Assembly: GCF_000426045.1 (NCBI RefSeq)
Contig: NZ_AUEP01000019.1
Span: forward strand, 1 to 64,000
DNA length: 64,000 nucleotides
Reading direction: 5' to 3'
Origin: Marmoricola sp. URHB0036
GTDB taxonomy: Bacteria > Actinomycetota > Actinomycetes > Propionibacteriales > Nocardioidaceae
This document shows, piece after piece, positions 25,543 to 34,167 of this stretch (position 1 is its first letter; every line of letters begins with the position of its first letter). The translations under genes and the position numbers were made by a program. The notes under the pieces are model-generated. The model was not told the origin of the DNA, ran no database searches, and was given only the letters and a program-made list of their open reading frames with translations.

Positions 25543-28178
25543 GTCTCGGTGTCCAGTGCCGGGACGACCGAGCGCAGGACGGGAGTCGGCACCGGAGCGT
25601 CCTTGGTGCGGTTGCGCATCGTTCGGCGCACGGCCTGGTAGACACGTTCGCTGCACTGGCCGTCGCGCGGTGGGAAGGTGCCGCGGATGCGTGCGGCGTA
25701 CGGCTCCATCGGCGTGGGCCCGTGCTCCAGTGCCGCCAGGGTGGCGTCGACCGCCTCGGGTGCCGTCATGGTCACCGGACCGAAGCCGTCGCGCCGGTAG
25801 TCGAAGTAGCCGGCTCGGCCGACGTGACCACCGCCGAGGACCTTGTCCTCGTCGAACTGGTAGTAGACGACCGGTCGCTCGAGGTAGGCCTCGTTGAACG
25901 CCACCGAGGAGAAGTCGGTGACGAAGGCGCGGGCCCGGGCGAAGTACTCCTGCACGTCGGCTCCGTCGTAGGACAGCAGCTCGACGTGTGCCGGGAGGCC
26001 CAGCTCGGTGAGCACCGGTTGCAGGTTGGGGTGCGGCAGGAAAGCGACGCGGACACCGTGGCGGTCGGCTGCCGCGCGCAGCCGCTCGTCGCCGAGGTAC
26101 TCCCGCCAGCACTGCATGAACTCCGAGCCGGCGATGGCCGCGGCGTCGAGGGTCCGGCGCTGCGAGCCGGGTTCGGGCTGGGGGACCAGCTCGTTGCGCC
26201 ACGTGGGCGCGACGAGCACGAGGTCGCGCTGGTCGGGCCCGAAGCGCTGGCCGACCTCGTGCAGCCGGTCGAAGCGCGGCATGCCGGTCAGCTTCACCTC
26301 GCGGGTGGAGAAGACGTACGTCGAGTCGCCCGCGATCGAGGCGAGCTCCTGCTCGGTGCTGGTCACGAACGTCTCGATCGGCTTGCGGTTCAGCCAGGCC
26401 GAGAGGTCGTCCTTGATCACGCCGTGGTTGAGGAAGTGGTACTTCCACGCGGGGTGGGTGAACTCCGTGATGGCCGGCGGGTTGGTGATCGCCTCGTCGG
26501 CGTGGGAGGAGATCAGGTGCAGCGCGTTGGCCATCAGCAAGCGCCAGGCCATCGAGCCGTGGGCGACCAGCCGGTCGGCGTACCCCTCGGAGCGCAGCCG
26601 CTTCCAGTCCGAGGTGTCCTCCTCGACCACGAACCAGGCGTTGACGTCGCTGTGGTGCTCGCGCAGGTGCCTGAAGAGGATCTCGGCGGAGTCGGCGGCG
26701 TCGTGGATGCGATCCATCAGCACCCAGGCGTGGTGGTACTTGCGCTGGATGCGCGGACGCGACCAGAGGCGCTGCGCCCGGCGGCCCTCCTTGGTCTCGG
26801 GCTCGGGGTCGATCAGGGCGGCCGACTCGCGGCGCACGCGGCCGGAGTGCTCCCCGATCTGCCAGCGCATGGCACCCGGCGTGGCCACCTTCACCTCGAA
26901 CGGCGGGAGCTGGAAGACGACGTTCATCTCCTCGCCGTCGAGACGGACCGTGGTCTTCCGATTGGCGGCCACCCAGAGCACCCGGCGCCGGAGCAGCACC
27001 CGGCCGGCGTACGCGAACTCGACGGTCTTGGCGTGGTGGGGCTGCACGACCTCTCCGTCGGCGACGATCTCCTCGACCGGTTGGTCGCCGGTGAAGAAGT
27101 ACGTCGCCTGGACGAGCACCTCACGACGGTCGAGCTCGGTGAACAGCACGAACGGCTCGTGCCAGCGGCGACCGGCGTAGCCGTGCTGGATGACGTAGCG
27201 AGGGGCGCGCTGGATGGGGACCAACGTCTGCGGCACGTAGATGTCCACGTCGAGGTGCCGGATGACCTCGGCGATGAGCTCGTGCATGCGCTCCGCTGCC
27301 GGTCCGCTGGTCGGTGCACCGGCGGGTGCCTGTGCGTCGGTCAGGGTGAAGTACCAGGACAGGTCGTAGACGAGGTGCGACTGCAGCCAGCTGGGCACCC
27401 CGCCGTGTCGCTCGAGCGCCACCCGCACGACGTCGAGCAGACCCAGCTCGAGCATCTGGGCGTAACGGCCCGGGTGGGCCCTGGAGGTCTGCAGCGTCGA
27501 GCTGCCGTCGCTCCGCTTGCGGTAGTGGTACTGCGCCGACTGCAGGAAGCCCGCCATCGGCCGGTCGAAGGAGAGCAGGTAGCGGATGGTGAAGTGGGCG
27601 TCCTCGAACGCCGGCTTGATCCGGTCATCGAACCGGATGCCCTCGGCCTCCAACCGATCGCGCCGGAAGAACGCGGCGGGAGCGCTGCCCTGGAAGTGGT
27701 GGCGGTCGGCGACCAGGTCGACCAGCCGGTCGCGGCGGAACATGTGCCGCAGGGGGTGGGTGTTGGTGGGGTCGCCGGCCTCGTCGTCCCAGATCCAGCG
27801 GTTGGTCGCGACCAGGTCGACCTCGGCGTGCTCGGTGATGAACCGGTCGACGTTCTCGAGGTAGCCCTCGGAGACCACGTCGTCCGGGTCCGGGAAGGTC
27901 ACCCACTCGCCGGTGGCGTGCTGCATGCCGACGTTGCGGGCGGCACCCTGGCCGGCGTTCTCCTGCGTGACCAGGGTGACCAGCTCGGGGCGGCGCTCGG
28001 CCCAGCGCTGGAGGATGGCCAGCGAGCCGTCGACCGAGCCGTCGTCGACCATCACGACCTGGACGCGGTCGAGTGGGAAGGTCTGCCTGTCGATCGAGCT
28101 GATGAAGTCCTCGAGATACCCGGCGACGCCGTACACCGCGCTGACGATGCTGAAGCGGGGCGAGGGGAGGCTGCTCAT
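25539..28178 (-). CDS. Bifunctional GT2 glycosyltransferase / polyol-phosphate transferase
   Basis: An 879-residue fusion and the first gene of the leftward polymer operon. The GT2 domain (about 10-240) has FSIVSAVYGVAGYLEDF, VDDGSVDGS, NAGQGAARNVG and FPDPDDV. The C-terminal TagF-like domain (about 560-860) shows LNHGVIKDDLSAWLN, TGMPRFDRL, LVAPTWRN, LPHPNLQ and VTDFSSVAFNEAYL. The DFSSVAF variant separates it from the two other transferases of the window, which have LDYSSLRFD, so it may act on another acceptor or linkage. The ATG at 28178 has the ribosome site AGGAAGG. Confidence 0.87.
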   Translation of the reverse strand: MSSLPSPRFSIVSAVYGVAGYLEDFISSIDRQTFPLDRVQVVMVDDGSVDGSLAILQRWAERRPELVTLVTQENAGQGAARNVGMQHATGEWVTFPDPDDVVSEGYLENVDRFITEHAEVDLVATNRWIWDDEAGDPTNTHPLRHMFRRDRLVDLVADRHHFQGSAPAAFFRRDRLEAEGIRFDDRIKPAFEDAHFTIRYLLSFDRPMAGFLQSAQYHYRKRSDGSSTLQTSRAHPGRYAQMLELGLLDVVRVALERHGGVPSWLQSHLVYDLSWYFTLTDAQAPAGAPTSGPAAERMHELIAEVIRHLDVDIYVPQTLVPIQRAPRYVIQHGYAGRRWHEPFVLFTELDRREVLVQATYFFTGDQPVEEIVADGEVVQPHHAKTVEFAYAGRVLLRRRVLWVAANRKTTVRLDGEEMNVVFQLPPFEVKVATPGAMRWQIGEHSGRVRRESAALIDPEPETKEGRRAQRLWSRPRIQRKYHHAWVLMDRIHDAADSAEILFRHLREHHSDVNAWFVVEEDTSDWKRLRSEGYADRLVAHGSMAWRLLMANALHLISSHADEAITNPPAITEFTHPAWKYHFLNHGVIKDDLSAWLNRKPIETFVTSTEQELASIAGDSTYVFSTREVKLTGMPRFDRLHEVGQRFGPDQRDLVLVAPTWRNELVPQPEPGSQRRTLDAAAIAGSEFMQCWREYLGDERLRAAADRHGVRVAFLPHPNLQPVLTELGLPAHVELLSYDGADVQEYFARARAFVTDFSSVAFNEAYLERPVVYYQFDEDKVLGGGHVGRAGYFDYRRDGFGPVTMTAPEAVDATLAALEHGPTPMEPYAARIRGTFPPRDGQCSERVYQAVRRTMRNRTKDAPVPTPVLRSVVPALDTET

Positions 28179-28384
28179 CGGTCCTTCCTGGGGCAGTCCG
28201 GCACGGGTGGGGTCATCGTGCCACGGGCTCGGTGGCCCGACGGTCGCGCCGATCCGGAGCCTGTGAGATAGCACACCTCGCGTTCCCCTGCCGTGACTCG
28301 ACGGCTCGCCGTACCGTTGTAGTGCACGAGTCATTGAGTAGTCCGGTACCCGCTCGGGACTGGAACGAAAGGCGATGAGTTCTG

Positions 28385-29311
28385 ATGGCCCACATCGGGG
28401 TTGTCGGCGCCGGCCGTGTCGGCGCCGTACTTGCTGCGGCACTCCGCAGCGCTGGTCACGACGTCGTGGCCGCTGCGGGTGACTCCGCGGCATCGCTGCA
28501 CCGCATCGAGACCCTGCTACCCCGTGTGCGGCACGCCAAGCCCACCGACGTGGCGCGGGCCTGCGACCTGCTGCTACTCACCGTGCCCGACGACATGCTC
28601 GAGAACGTCGTCACCCAGCTCGTCGGCGCCGGCGCCATCCGCGAGGGGCAGGTGGTCTGCCACACCTCGGGTCGCCACGGCCTCGCCGTGCTCGCCTCCG
28701 CCATCGAGATCGGTGCCCGTCCGATCGCGATGCACCCGGCCATGACCTTCACCGGCACCGAGCGTGACCTCGACCGGCTCAGCGGCTGTGTCTTCGGCAT
28801 GACCGCCGGCGACGCGGAGCGGGAGTACGCCGAAGGCCTGGTCGCCGACCTGCACGGCATCCCGCTCTGGGTGCCGGAGAGCAAGCGCACGCTCTACCAC
28901 GCCGGTCTCGCCCACGGGGCCAACCACCTCGTCACCCTGGTCAGCCAGGCCATGGAGCTGCTCGCTGCCTCCGGAGCCGAGGACCCCGCCGCCACCCTGC
29001 GGCCGCTACTCTCCGCTGCGCTCGACAACGCGCTCGAGCAGGGCGACGCCGCCCTGACCGGTCCGATCGTGCGCGGCGACGTGAAGACGGTCCAGGCCCA
29101 CCTGCACGACATCGCCGAGAACGCCCCGGCCACCATCCCGTCGTACGTCGCGATGGCGAAGGCGACCGCCGACCGGGCCGTGCTCGACGGTCGTCTGCTG
29201 CCGATCCGTGCCGCGCGCATCGTGCAGCTCCTCGACGAGGCGCTCGTCCGGGTCGGTGAGACCGGGCCTGTATCCGGCGCCCGTCGTACCTCCCGGAGCG
29301 ACCTGCGATGA
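28385..29311 (+). CDS. Rossmann-fold DUF2520 protein
   Basis: A 308-residue protein with an N-terminal dinucleotide-binding loop (IGVVGAGRVGAVLAAAL) and a C-terminal DUF2520 domain (MHPAMTFTGTE, AHGANHLVTLVSQA). It resembles ketopantoate reductase-like enzymes and is linked to panC in many actinobacteria (the Rv3603c position). A role in pantothenate synthesis is suggested by the ATGA overlap with panC but is unproven. The 206-bp gap upstream carries the divergent promoters towards the polymer operon. Confidence 0.88.
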   Translation: MAHIGVVGAGRVGAVLAAALRSAGHDVVAAAGDSAASLHRIETLLPRVRHAKPTDVARACDLLLLTVPDDMLENVVTQLVGAGAIREGQVVCHTSGRHGLAVLASAIEIGARPIAMHPAMTFTGTERDLDRLSGCVFGMTAGDAEREYAEGLVADLHGIPLWVPESKRTLYHAGLAHGANHLVTLVSQAMELLAASGAEDPAATLRPLLSAALDNALEQGDAALTGPIVRGDVKTVQAHLHDIAENAPATIPSYVAMAKATADRAVLDGRLLPIRAARIVQLLDEALVRVGETGPVSGARRTSRSDLR

Positions 29312-30165
29312 CCACCTCGCCCCTCCTCGCGAACACTCGCGAGGAGCTGGCGGACGCCTTGCGTGGTCTTGAGGGGCCAGTCGGCTTCGTGCCCACCATG
29401 GGCGCCCTGCACGCCGGCCACGCGTCCCTGATGGAGCGGGCTCGCAAGGAGATCGGTGCGGACGCTCCGGTCGTGGTGTCGATCTTCGTCAACCCGATGC
29501 AGTTCGCCGCGGGGGAGGACCTCGACCGCTACCCGCGCACCTTCGAGACGGATCTCGAGGTGTGTGCAGCGGAAGGTGTGGACGTCGTCTTCGCGCCGTC
29601 GGTCGACGAGGTCTACCCGGGCGGCGACCCCCAGGTGACCGTCGACCCCGGTCCGATCGCGAGGGTGCTCGAGGGCTCGACCCGACCCACCCACTTCCGC
29701 GGCGTCCTGACCGTCGTCGCGAAGCTGCTCGGCCTGGTGCGGCCCGACGTGGCGGTGTTCGGCGAGAAGGACTACCAGCAGCTGGTGCTGATCCGTCGGA
29801 TGGTCTCCGACCTTTGCATGGGCGTGGACGTCATCGGTGGCGCGATCGTCCGGGAGGACGACGGACTGGCCCTGTCCAGCCGCAACCGCTACCTCGACGA
29901 GGGACAGCGCAGGAGGGCGGTCGTGCTCTCCCGGGCGCTGTTCGCCGCCCGCGAGGCTGGCCCGCGCGGCGCGGCAGCGGTCCTCGAGGCCGCGCACCAG
30001 GAGCTCGGACGGGTCGACGGCGTCGACCTGGACTACCTCGAGCTGACCGACCCGGACCTCGGGCCGGTGCCCGACTCCGGTCCGGCTCGCCTCCTGGTCG
30101 CGGCCCGTCTGGGCAGCACCCGACTGATCGACAACGTGGCTCTCACGCTGAACGGAGACAACTGA
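29308..30165 (+). CDS. panC: Pantothenate synthetase
   Basis: Condenses pantoate and beta-alanine with ATP to give pantothenate. The 285-residue protein has the nucleotide-binding [35 protein letters not shown] and the KMSKS-like SSRNRYL. It starts inside the end of the DUF2520 gene (ATGA) and its stop shares one base with the panD start, so the three genes form one coupled unit. Confidence 0.96.
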   Translation: MTTSPLLANTREELADALRGLEGPVGFVPTMGALHAGHASLMERARKEIGADAPVVVSIFVNPMQFAAGEDLDRYPRTFETDLEVCAAEGVDVVFAPSVDEVYPGGDPQVTVDPGPIARVLEGSTRPTHFRGVLTVVAKLLGLVRPDVAVFGEKDYQQLVLIRRMVSDLCMGVDVIGGAIVREDDGLALSSRNRYLDEGQRRRAVVLSRALFAAREAGPRGAAAVLEAAHQELGRVDGVDLDYLELTDPDLGPVPDSGPARLLVAARLGSTRLIDNVALTLNGDN

Positions 30166-30608
30166 TGGTGCGCACCATGATGAAGAGCAAGATCCATCGT
30201 GCGACGGTCACCCAGGCCGACCTGCACTACGTCGGCTCGGTCACGGTCGACGAGGACCTCCTCGAGGCGGCCGACCTGCTGCCCGGCGAGCTGGTGCACA
30301 TCGTCGACGTCACCAACGGCGCCCGCCTCGAGACCTACACGATCGCGGGGGAGCGCGGCTCCGGCGTACTCGGCATCAACGGCGCCGCCGCCCACCTCGT
30401 CCACCCGGGCGACGTGGTCATCCTGATCGCCTACGGGCAGATGGAGACCGCCGAGGCGAAGGAGTTCCAGCCGAGCGTGGTCTTCGTCGACCAGGACAAC
30501 AAGGTCGTCGCCACAGGAACCGACCCGGCCGAGGCGTTGCCGGGCAGCGAGCTCGTGCGCGGCGACCTGCACAGCTTCGCGCCCAGCGATCTCGTGGCGG
30601 GTCGGTGA
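30165..30608 (+). CDS. panD: Aspartate 1-decarboxylase
   Basis: Makes beta-alanine from aspartate for pantothenate. The proenzyme is 147 residues: [20 protein letters not shown], where cleavage between the Gly and Ser generates the pyruvoyl group, then NGARLETY and [14 protein letters not shown]. The ATG overlaps the panC stop (TGATG). A C-terminal extension of about 25 residues beyond the catalytic core is common in actinobacteria. Confidence 0.95.
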   Translation: MVRTMMKSKIHRATVTQADLHYVGSVTVDEDLLEAADLLPGELVHIVDVTNGARLETYTIAGERGSGVLGINGAAAHLVHPGDVVILIAYGQMETAEAKEFQPSVVFVDQDNKVVATGTDPAEALPGSELVRGDLHSFAPSDLVAGR

Positions 30609-30616
30609 GGTGGTGA

Positions 30617-30706
30617 CGGTTTGGCCGGGCGCCCGGCCAGGTCGTCACTGGAGGGCCGAAATTTCACCCCTCCACTCGCAGTTCGGCCGGGCACCCGGCC
30701 AAACCG
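30617..30706. terminator. Nested inverted repeat after panD
   Basis: Two 22-bp arms (30617-30638 and 30685-30706) are inverted copies with one mismatch. Each arm contains its own palindrome (TGGCCGGGCGCCCGGCCA in the left arm, GGCCGGGCACCCGGCC in the right). Between them TGGAGGG and CCCTCCA can form a third small stem. It fills most of the 141-bp panD-nadB gap. Termination of the pan operon is the simplest role. Confidence 0.6.
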
Positions 30707-30749
30707 CAGGCCGGATGACGGCTCGGGACCACCCCGATAGCCTGCCCCG

Positions 30750-32432
30750 ATGACCTCCCCGGTGCCCGGCCGACTGTCTGCCGGTGAACCCGGCTGGACC
30801 ACCGACGCGGACGTCGTCGTGGTCGGCTCCGGGATCGCCGGTCTCACCGTCGCGCTGCGGCTCCGGCACCAGGTCGGCAAGATCCTGGTCGTCACCAAGG
30901 ACGTGCTGTCGGCGGGCTCCACCCAGTGGGCCCAGGGCGGGATCGCCGCCGCGCTCGGGCCGGGGGACAGCCCCGACCAGCACGAGCGCGACACCTTGGT
31001 GGCCGGTGCTGGTGCCTGCAACCCGGCCGCTGTGCGGGTGCTGGTCAACGAGGGTCCCGAGGCGGTGCGGGAGCTGATCGCGCTCGGTGCCAACTTCGAC
31101 CACTCACCCGACGGCGTGCTGTCGCTGACCCGTGAGGGTGGCCACCATCGCGACCGGATCGCGCACGCCGGAGGCGACGCCACCGGCGCCGAGATCCAGC
31201 GTGCGCTGGTCGCGGCCATCCAAGCCGCCCCCGACATCGAGGTGGTGGAGCACGCCCTGGCCCTCGACCTCCTCCCGGCAGCGGACGGTGGCGTTGCCGG
31301 GATCACCCTGCACGTGATGGGCGAGGGCCAGCGTGACGGCGTCGGGGCGGTGCGCTGCCGGGCCGTCGTACTCGCCTCGGGCGGGCTCGGCCAGGTGTTC
31401 TCGCAGACCACCAACCCCGGTGTGTCGACCGGCGACGGCATGGCGCTGGCGCTGCGTGCCGGGGCGCTGCTGCGCGACCTCGAGTTCGTGCAGTTCCACC
31501 CGACGGTGATGTACCTCGGCCCTGACTCTCGCGGCCAGCAGCCACTGATCAGCGAGGCGGTCCGCGGCGAGGGCGCGTTCCTCGTCGACTTCGAGGGCGT
31601 GCGTTTCATGCAGGGGCAGCACGAGCTCGCCGACCTCGCGCCACGCGACGTCGTCGCCAAGGCGATCACCCGGCGGATGCACGAGACCGGTCACCCGCAC
31701 ATGTGGCTCGACGCCACTCGCATATTCGTTGATCGAGCAGCGAGCGAAGCGAGCGATCAGTCGAGATTCTGGGAGAAGCGTTTCCCGACGATCCTGGCCA
31801 CCTGCCGCGAGCACGGCGTCGACCCCGTGACCGAGCTGATCCCGGTCGCGCCGGCGTGCCACTACGCCTCGGGCGGGGTGGCCACGGACCTGTGGGGCCG
31901 GTCCGGCGTACCCGGCCTGTACGCCACCGGCGAGGTCGCCTGCTCCGGCGTACACGGCGCCAACCGGCTCGCCTCCAACTCGCTGCTGGAAGGCCTTGTC
32001 TTCTCTCGCCGGATCGCGCAGGTGCTGCCCGACGAGCTGCGGCCGTACGCCGATCCGGTCACCGACGAGCGCCGACCCGGACTGGTCGCGGCCGACGTCC
32101 GCGCCGCCCTCCAGGCGGTGATGACCGAGCAGGTCGGCGTGCTGCGCTCGGCGACCGGCCTCACCCATGCCCTCGACGAGCTGGCTGCGCTCGCGGGAAA
32201 GGTCGGCGAGGTGGGGACGCGCGCCTGGGAGGCGACCAACCTGGTGACGATCAGCACGGCTATGGCCGACTCCGCCCGCCTGCGCGAGGAGACCCGCGGC
32301 TCGCACTGGCGCGAGGACTTCCCGGAGCGGGACGACGAGCACTGGTCGGGCCACTTCGACGTGCGCCTCGCAGACTCCGGGCTCTCCGTCGAGTTCACGG
32401 CCGCGCCACCGTCGGACGGAGCGGTCGCGTGA
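30750..32432 (+). CDS. nadB: L-aspartate oxidase
   Basis: Oxidises aspartate to iminoaspartate, the first step of NAD synthesis, with FAD. Motifs in the 560-residue protein: VVVGSGIAGLTVALRLR (FAD loop), GSTQWAQGGIAAAL, HAGGDATGAEI, the active-site region FVQFHPT and CHYASGGV. The segment between WLDA and FWEKRFPTI holds about 12 extra residues encoded by a palindromic DNA element. The frame stays open, so the enzyme is presumably intact. The stop overlaps the nadC start. No nadA is nearby, so quinolinate synthase must be encoded elsewhere. Confidence 0.94.
   Translation: MTSPVPGRLSAGEPGWTTDADVVVVGSGIAGLTVALRLRHQVGKILVVTKDVLSAGSTQWAQGGIAAALGPGDSPDQHERDTLVAGAGACNPAAVRVLVNEGPEAVRELIALGANFDHSPDGVLSLTREGGHHRDRIAHAGGDATGAEIQRALVAAIQAAPDIEVVEHALALDLLPAADGGVAGITLHVMGEGQRDGVGAVRCRAVVLASGGLGQVFSQTTNPGVSTGDGMALALRAGALLRDLEFVQFHPTVMYLGPDSRGQQPLISEAVRGEGAFLVDFEGVRFMQGQHELADLAPRDVVAKAITRRMHETGHPHMWLDATRIFVDRAASEASDQSRFWEKRFPTILATCREHGVDPVTELIPVAPACHYASGGVATDLWGRSGVPGLYATGEVACSGVHGANRLASNSLLEGLVFSRRIAQVLPDELRPYADPVTDERRPGLVAADVRAALQAVMTEQVGVLRSATGLTHALDELAALAGKVGEVGTRAWEATNLVTISTAMADSARLREETRGSHWREDFPERDDEHWSGHFDVRLADSGLSVEFTAAPPSDGAVA
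31724..31767 (+). repeat. In-frame palindromic element inside nadB
   Basis: TTGATCGAGCAGCGAGCGAA followed by GCGAGCGATCAGTCGAGA is rich in GCGAGCGAAGCGAGC and has TGATCG/CGATCA arms. It resembles the dispersed GAGCGAAGCGAG-type palindromes common between genes in Nocardioidaceae-like genomes (recollection, not searched). It adds about 12 codons to nadB without breaking the frame. Confidence 0.6.
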
Positions 32433-33328
32433 AGCCGACGCCGTACGACGCCCTGCCGCGCGATCTGCTCGACGAGCTGACCGAGGCGGGACTCGACCCA
32501 CGAGGGGTGTACGACGACATCGTCGGTGCCCTCGAGGAGGACCTGCCCGGTGGCACGGACGACGTCACCAGCACGGCGACGATCTCGTCCGAGGCGCGCG
32601 GGACCGCTGACTTCGCCGCCCGTGAAGCCGGCGTGGTCGCCGGGCTCGGCATCGCCGCCCTGGTCTTCGCCGTCGTGGTCGGCGACGAGGTCGCTGTCAC
32701 CGACCGGGTGGCCGACGGCTCCCGCGTGGCTGCCGGCGACCCGGTGATGCGGGTCTCCGGACCCACGCGCGGACTCCTCACCGCCGAGCGGACCGCCCTC
32801 AACTTCGCCTCCCACCTCTCCGGCGTCGCCACCGCGACCGCGCGCTGGGTGGAGGCGCTCGAGGGCACCGAGGCGCGCGTGCTCGACACCCGCAAGACGC
32901 TGCCCAACTGGCGCGCCCTGCAGAAGTACGCCGTGCGCTGCGGTGGCGGCGTCAACCACCGCTTCGGCCTCAGTGACATGGCGATGGTCAAGGACAACCA
33001 CGTGCTGGCGGCCGGCGGGGTGGTTCCCGCCTTCGAGGCCGTGCGCACGGCGTACCCGGACATCCCTGTCGAGGTCGAGGTGACCGATCTCGACCAGCTG
33101 CGCGAGCTGCTCGACGTCGGCTGTGAGGGGATCCTGCTCGACAACATGAGCGACGAGATGATGGCGGAAGCCGTTGCCGTCACAGCTGGTCACGCGACGT
33201 TGGAGGCGTCCGGCGGTCTCACGCTGGACCGCGCCCGTGCCGTCGCCGAGACGGGCGTCGACTTCATCTCGGTCGGCGCGCTGACCCACTCGGTGATCGT
33301 CTTCGACATCGGGATGGACCTGACATGA
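32429..33328 (+). CDS. nadC: Nicotinate-nucleotide pyrophosphorylase (carboxylating)
   Basis: Converts quinolinate and PRPP to nicotinate mononucleotide. The 299-residue protein has GLLTAERTALNF, DTRKTLPNWRALQKYAVRCG, GGVNHRFGLSDMAMVKDNH and EVEVTDLDQL, and ends FISVGALTHS. Most relatives read TRKTTPGLR; the NWR here is unusual but basic Arg residues for substrate binding remain. The GTG overlaps the nadB stop (GTGA). Confidence 0.95.
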   Translation: MKPTPYDALPRDLLDELTEAGLDPRGVYDDIVGALEEDLPGGTDDVTSTATISSEARGTADFAAREAGVVAGLGIAALVFAVVVGDEVAVTDRVADGSRVAAGDPVMRVSGPTRGLLTAERTALNFASHLSGVATATARWVEALEGTEARVLDTRKTLPNWRALQKYAVRCGGGVNHRFGLSDMAMVKDNHVLAAGGVVPAFEAVRTAYPDIPVEVEVTDLDQLRELLDVGCEGILLDNMSDEMMAEAVAVTAGHATLEASGGLTLDRARAVAETGVDFISVGALTHSVIVFDIGMDLT

Positions 33329-34104
33329 CCCTGCTCTGCGCCGACATCGGCAACTCCCACACGGTCATCGGTCTCGTCCATGACGGTGGAGTGCTCGACC
33401 ACTGGCGGGTGGCGACCGACGAGCGTCGTACGGCGGACGAGTGGGCGGTGCTGCTCAAGGGACTGCTCCGCGAGAGCAACGTCTCCGACAGCGTCCAGGG
33501 GATCTCGGTGTGCGCGACGGTGCCGGCCGTGCTGCACGAGTGGCGCGACATGTTGGTCCGCCACTACGGCACCCTGCCCAACGTGGTCGTCGAGCCGGGT
33601 GTGCGGACCGGCGTACCCGTGCTGATGGACAACCCGCGCGAGGTCGGTGCCGACCGGGTGATCAACGCCCTCGCCGCGGCCACCCTGTACGACGGACCGG
33701 CGATCGTCGTCGACTTCGGCACCGCCACGACCTTCGACGTGGTCAGCCCGCGAGGGGAGTACATCGGCGGCGCCATCGCTCCCGGCATCGACATCTCGCT
33801 CGAGGCCCTCGGTCGTCGCGGCGCCCAGCTGCGCAAGGTCGAGCTGCTTCGCCCGCGCACCGTGATCGCCAAGAACACCGTCGAAGCGCTCCAGTCGGGC
33901 ATGGTCTTCGGCTTCGCCAGCCAGGTCGACGGCATCGTCGACCGGATGATCACCGAGCTCGGCGTACCCCCCGAGACCGTGAACGTGATCGCCACCGGCG
34001 GCCTCGCCCCGATCGTGGTCGAGGAGTGCCGCTCCTTCACCGCCCACCAACCCTGGCTCACCCTCCTCGGCCTCGAGCTGGTCTTCGGGCGTAATACCGG
34101 ATAG
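33325..34104 (+). CDS. coaX: Type III pantothenate kinase
   Basis: Phosphorylates pantothenate, the first step of CoA synthesis. Family motifs in 259 residues: LLCADIGNSHTVIGL (phosphate loop with the catalytic Asp), GADRVINALAA, IVVDFGTATTFDVV and GGAIAPGIDISLEAL. The ATG overlaps the nadC stop. The last Gly codon and TAG stop lie inside a 69-bp palindromic repeat, so the repeat supplies the natural end of the gene. Confidence 0.95.
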   Translation: MTLLCADIGNSHTVIGLVHDGGVLDHWRVATDERRTADEWAVLLKGLLRESNVSDSVQGISVCATVPAVLHEWRDMLVRHYGTLPNVVVEPGVRTGVPVLMDNPREVGADRVINALAAATLYDGPAIVVDFGTATTFDVVSPRGEYIGGAIAPGIDISLEALGRRGAQLRKVELLRPRTVIAKNTVEALQSGMVFGFASQVDGIVDRMITELGVPPETVNVIATGGLAPIVVEECRSFTAHQPWLTLLGLELVFGRNTG

Positions 34105-34165
34105 TCCAGAACGAAGAGCCGCTCGGGAAGGCGGATGCAGCGGCAAGGCGTTCTGGACTATCCGG
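34097..34165. repeat. 69-bp palindromic element, copy 1
   Basis: Perfect 17-bp arms, CCGGATAGTCCAGAACG and its complement, enclose a smaller GCCGCT/AGCGGC stem. It ends 2 bp before the stop of the convergent dehydrogenase gene and contains the coaX stop. Copies 2 and 3 (56500-56568, 56931-56999) have the same length and the same ends. Confidence 0.8.
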
Positions 34166-34167
34166 TC

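Noticed and set aside
25722-28271. Long plus-strand open frame opposite the GT2/TagF fusion
   Set aside because: Low-complexity Gly/Val/His/Arg content and no start signals; the minus-strand protein is clearly real.
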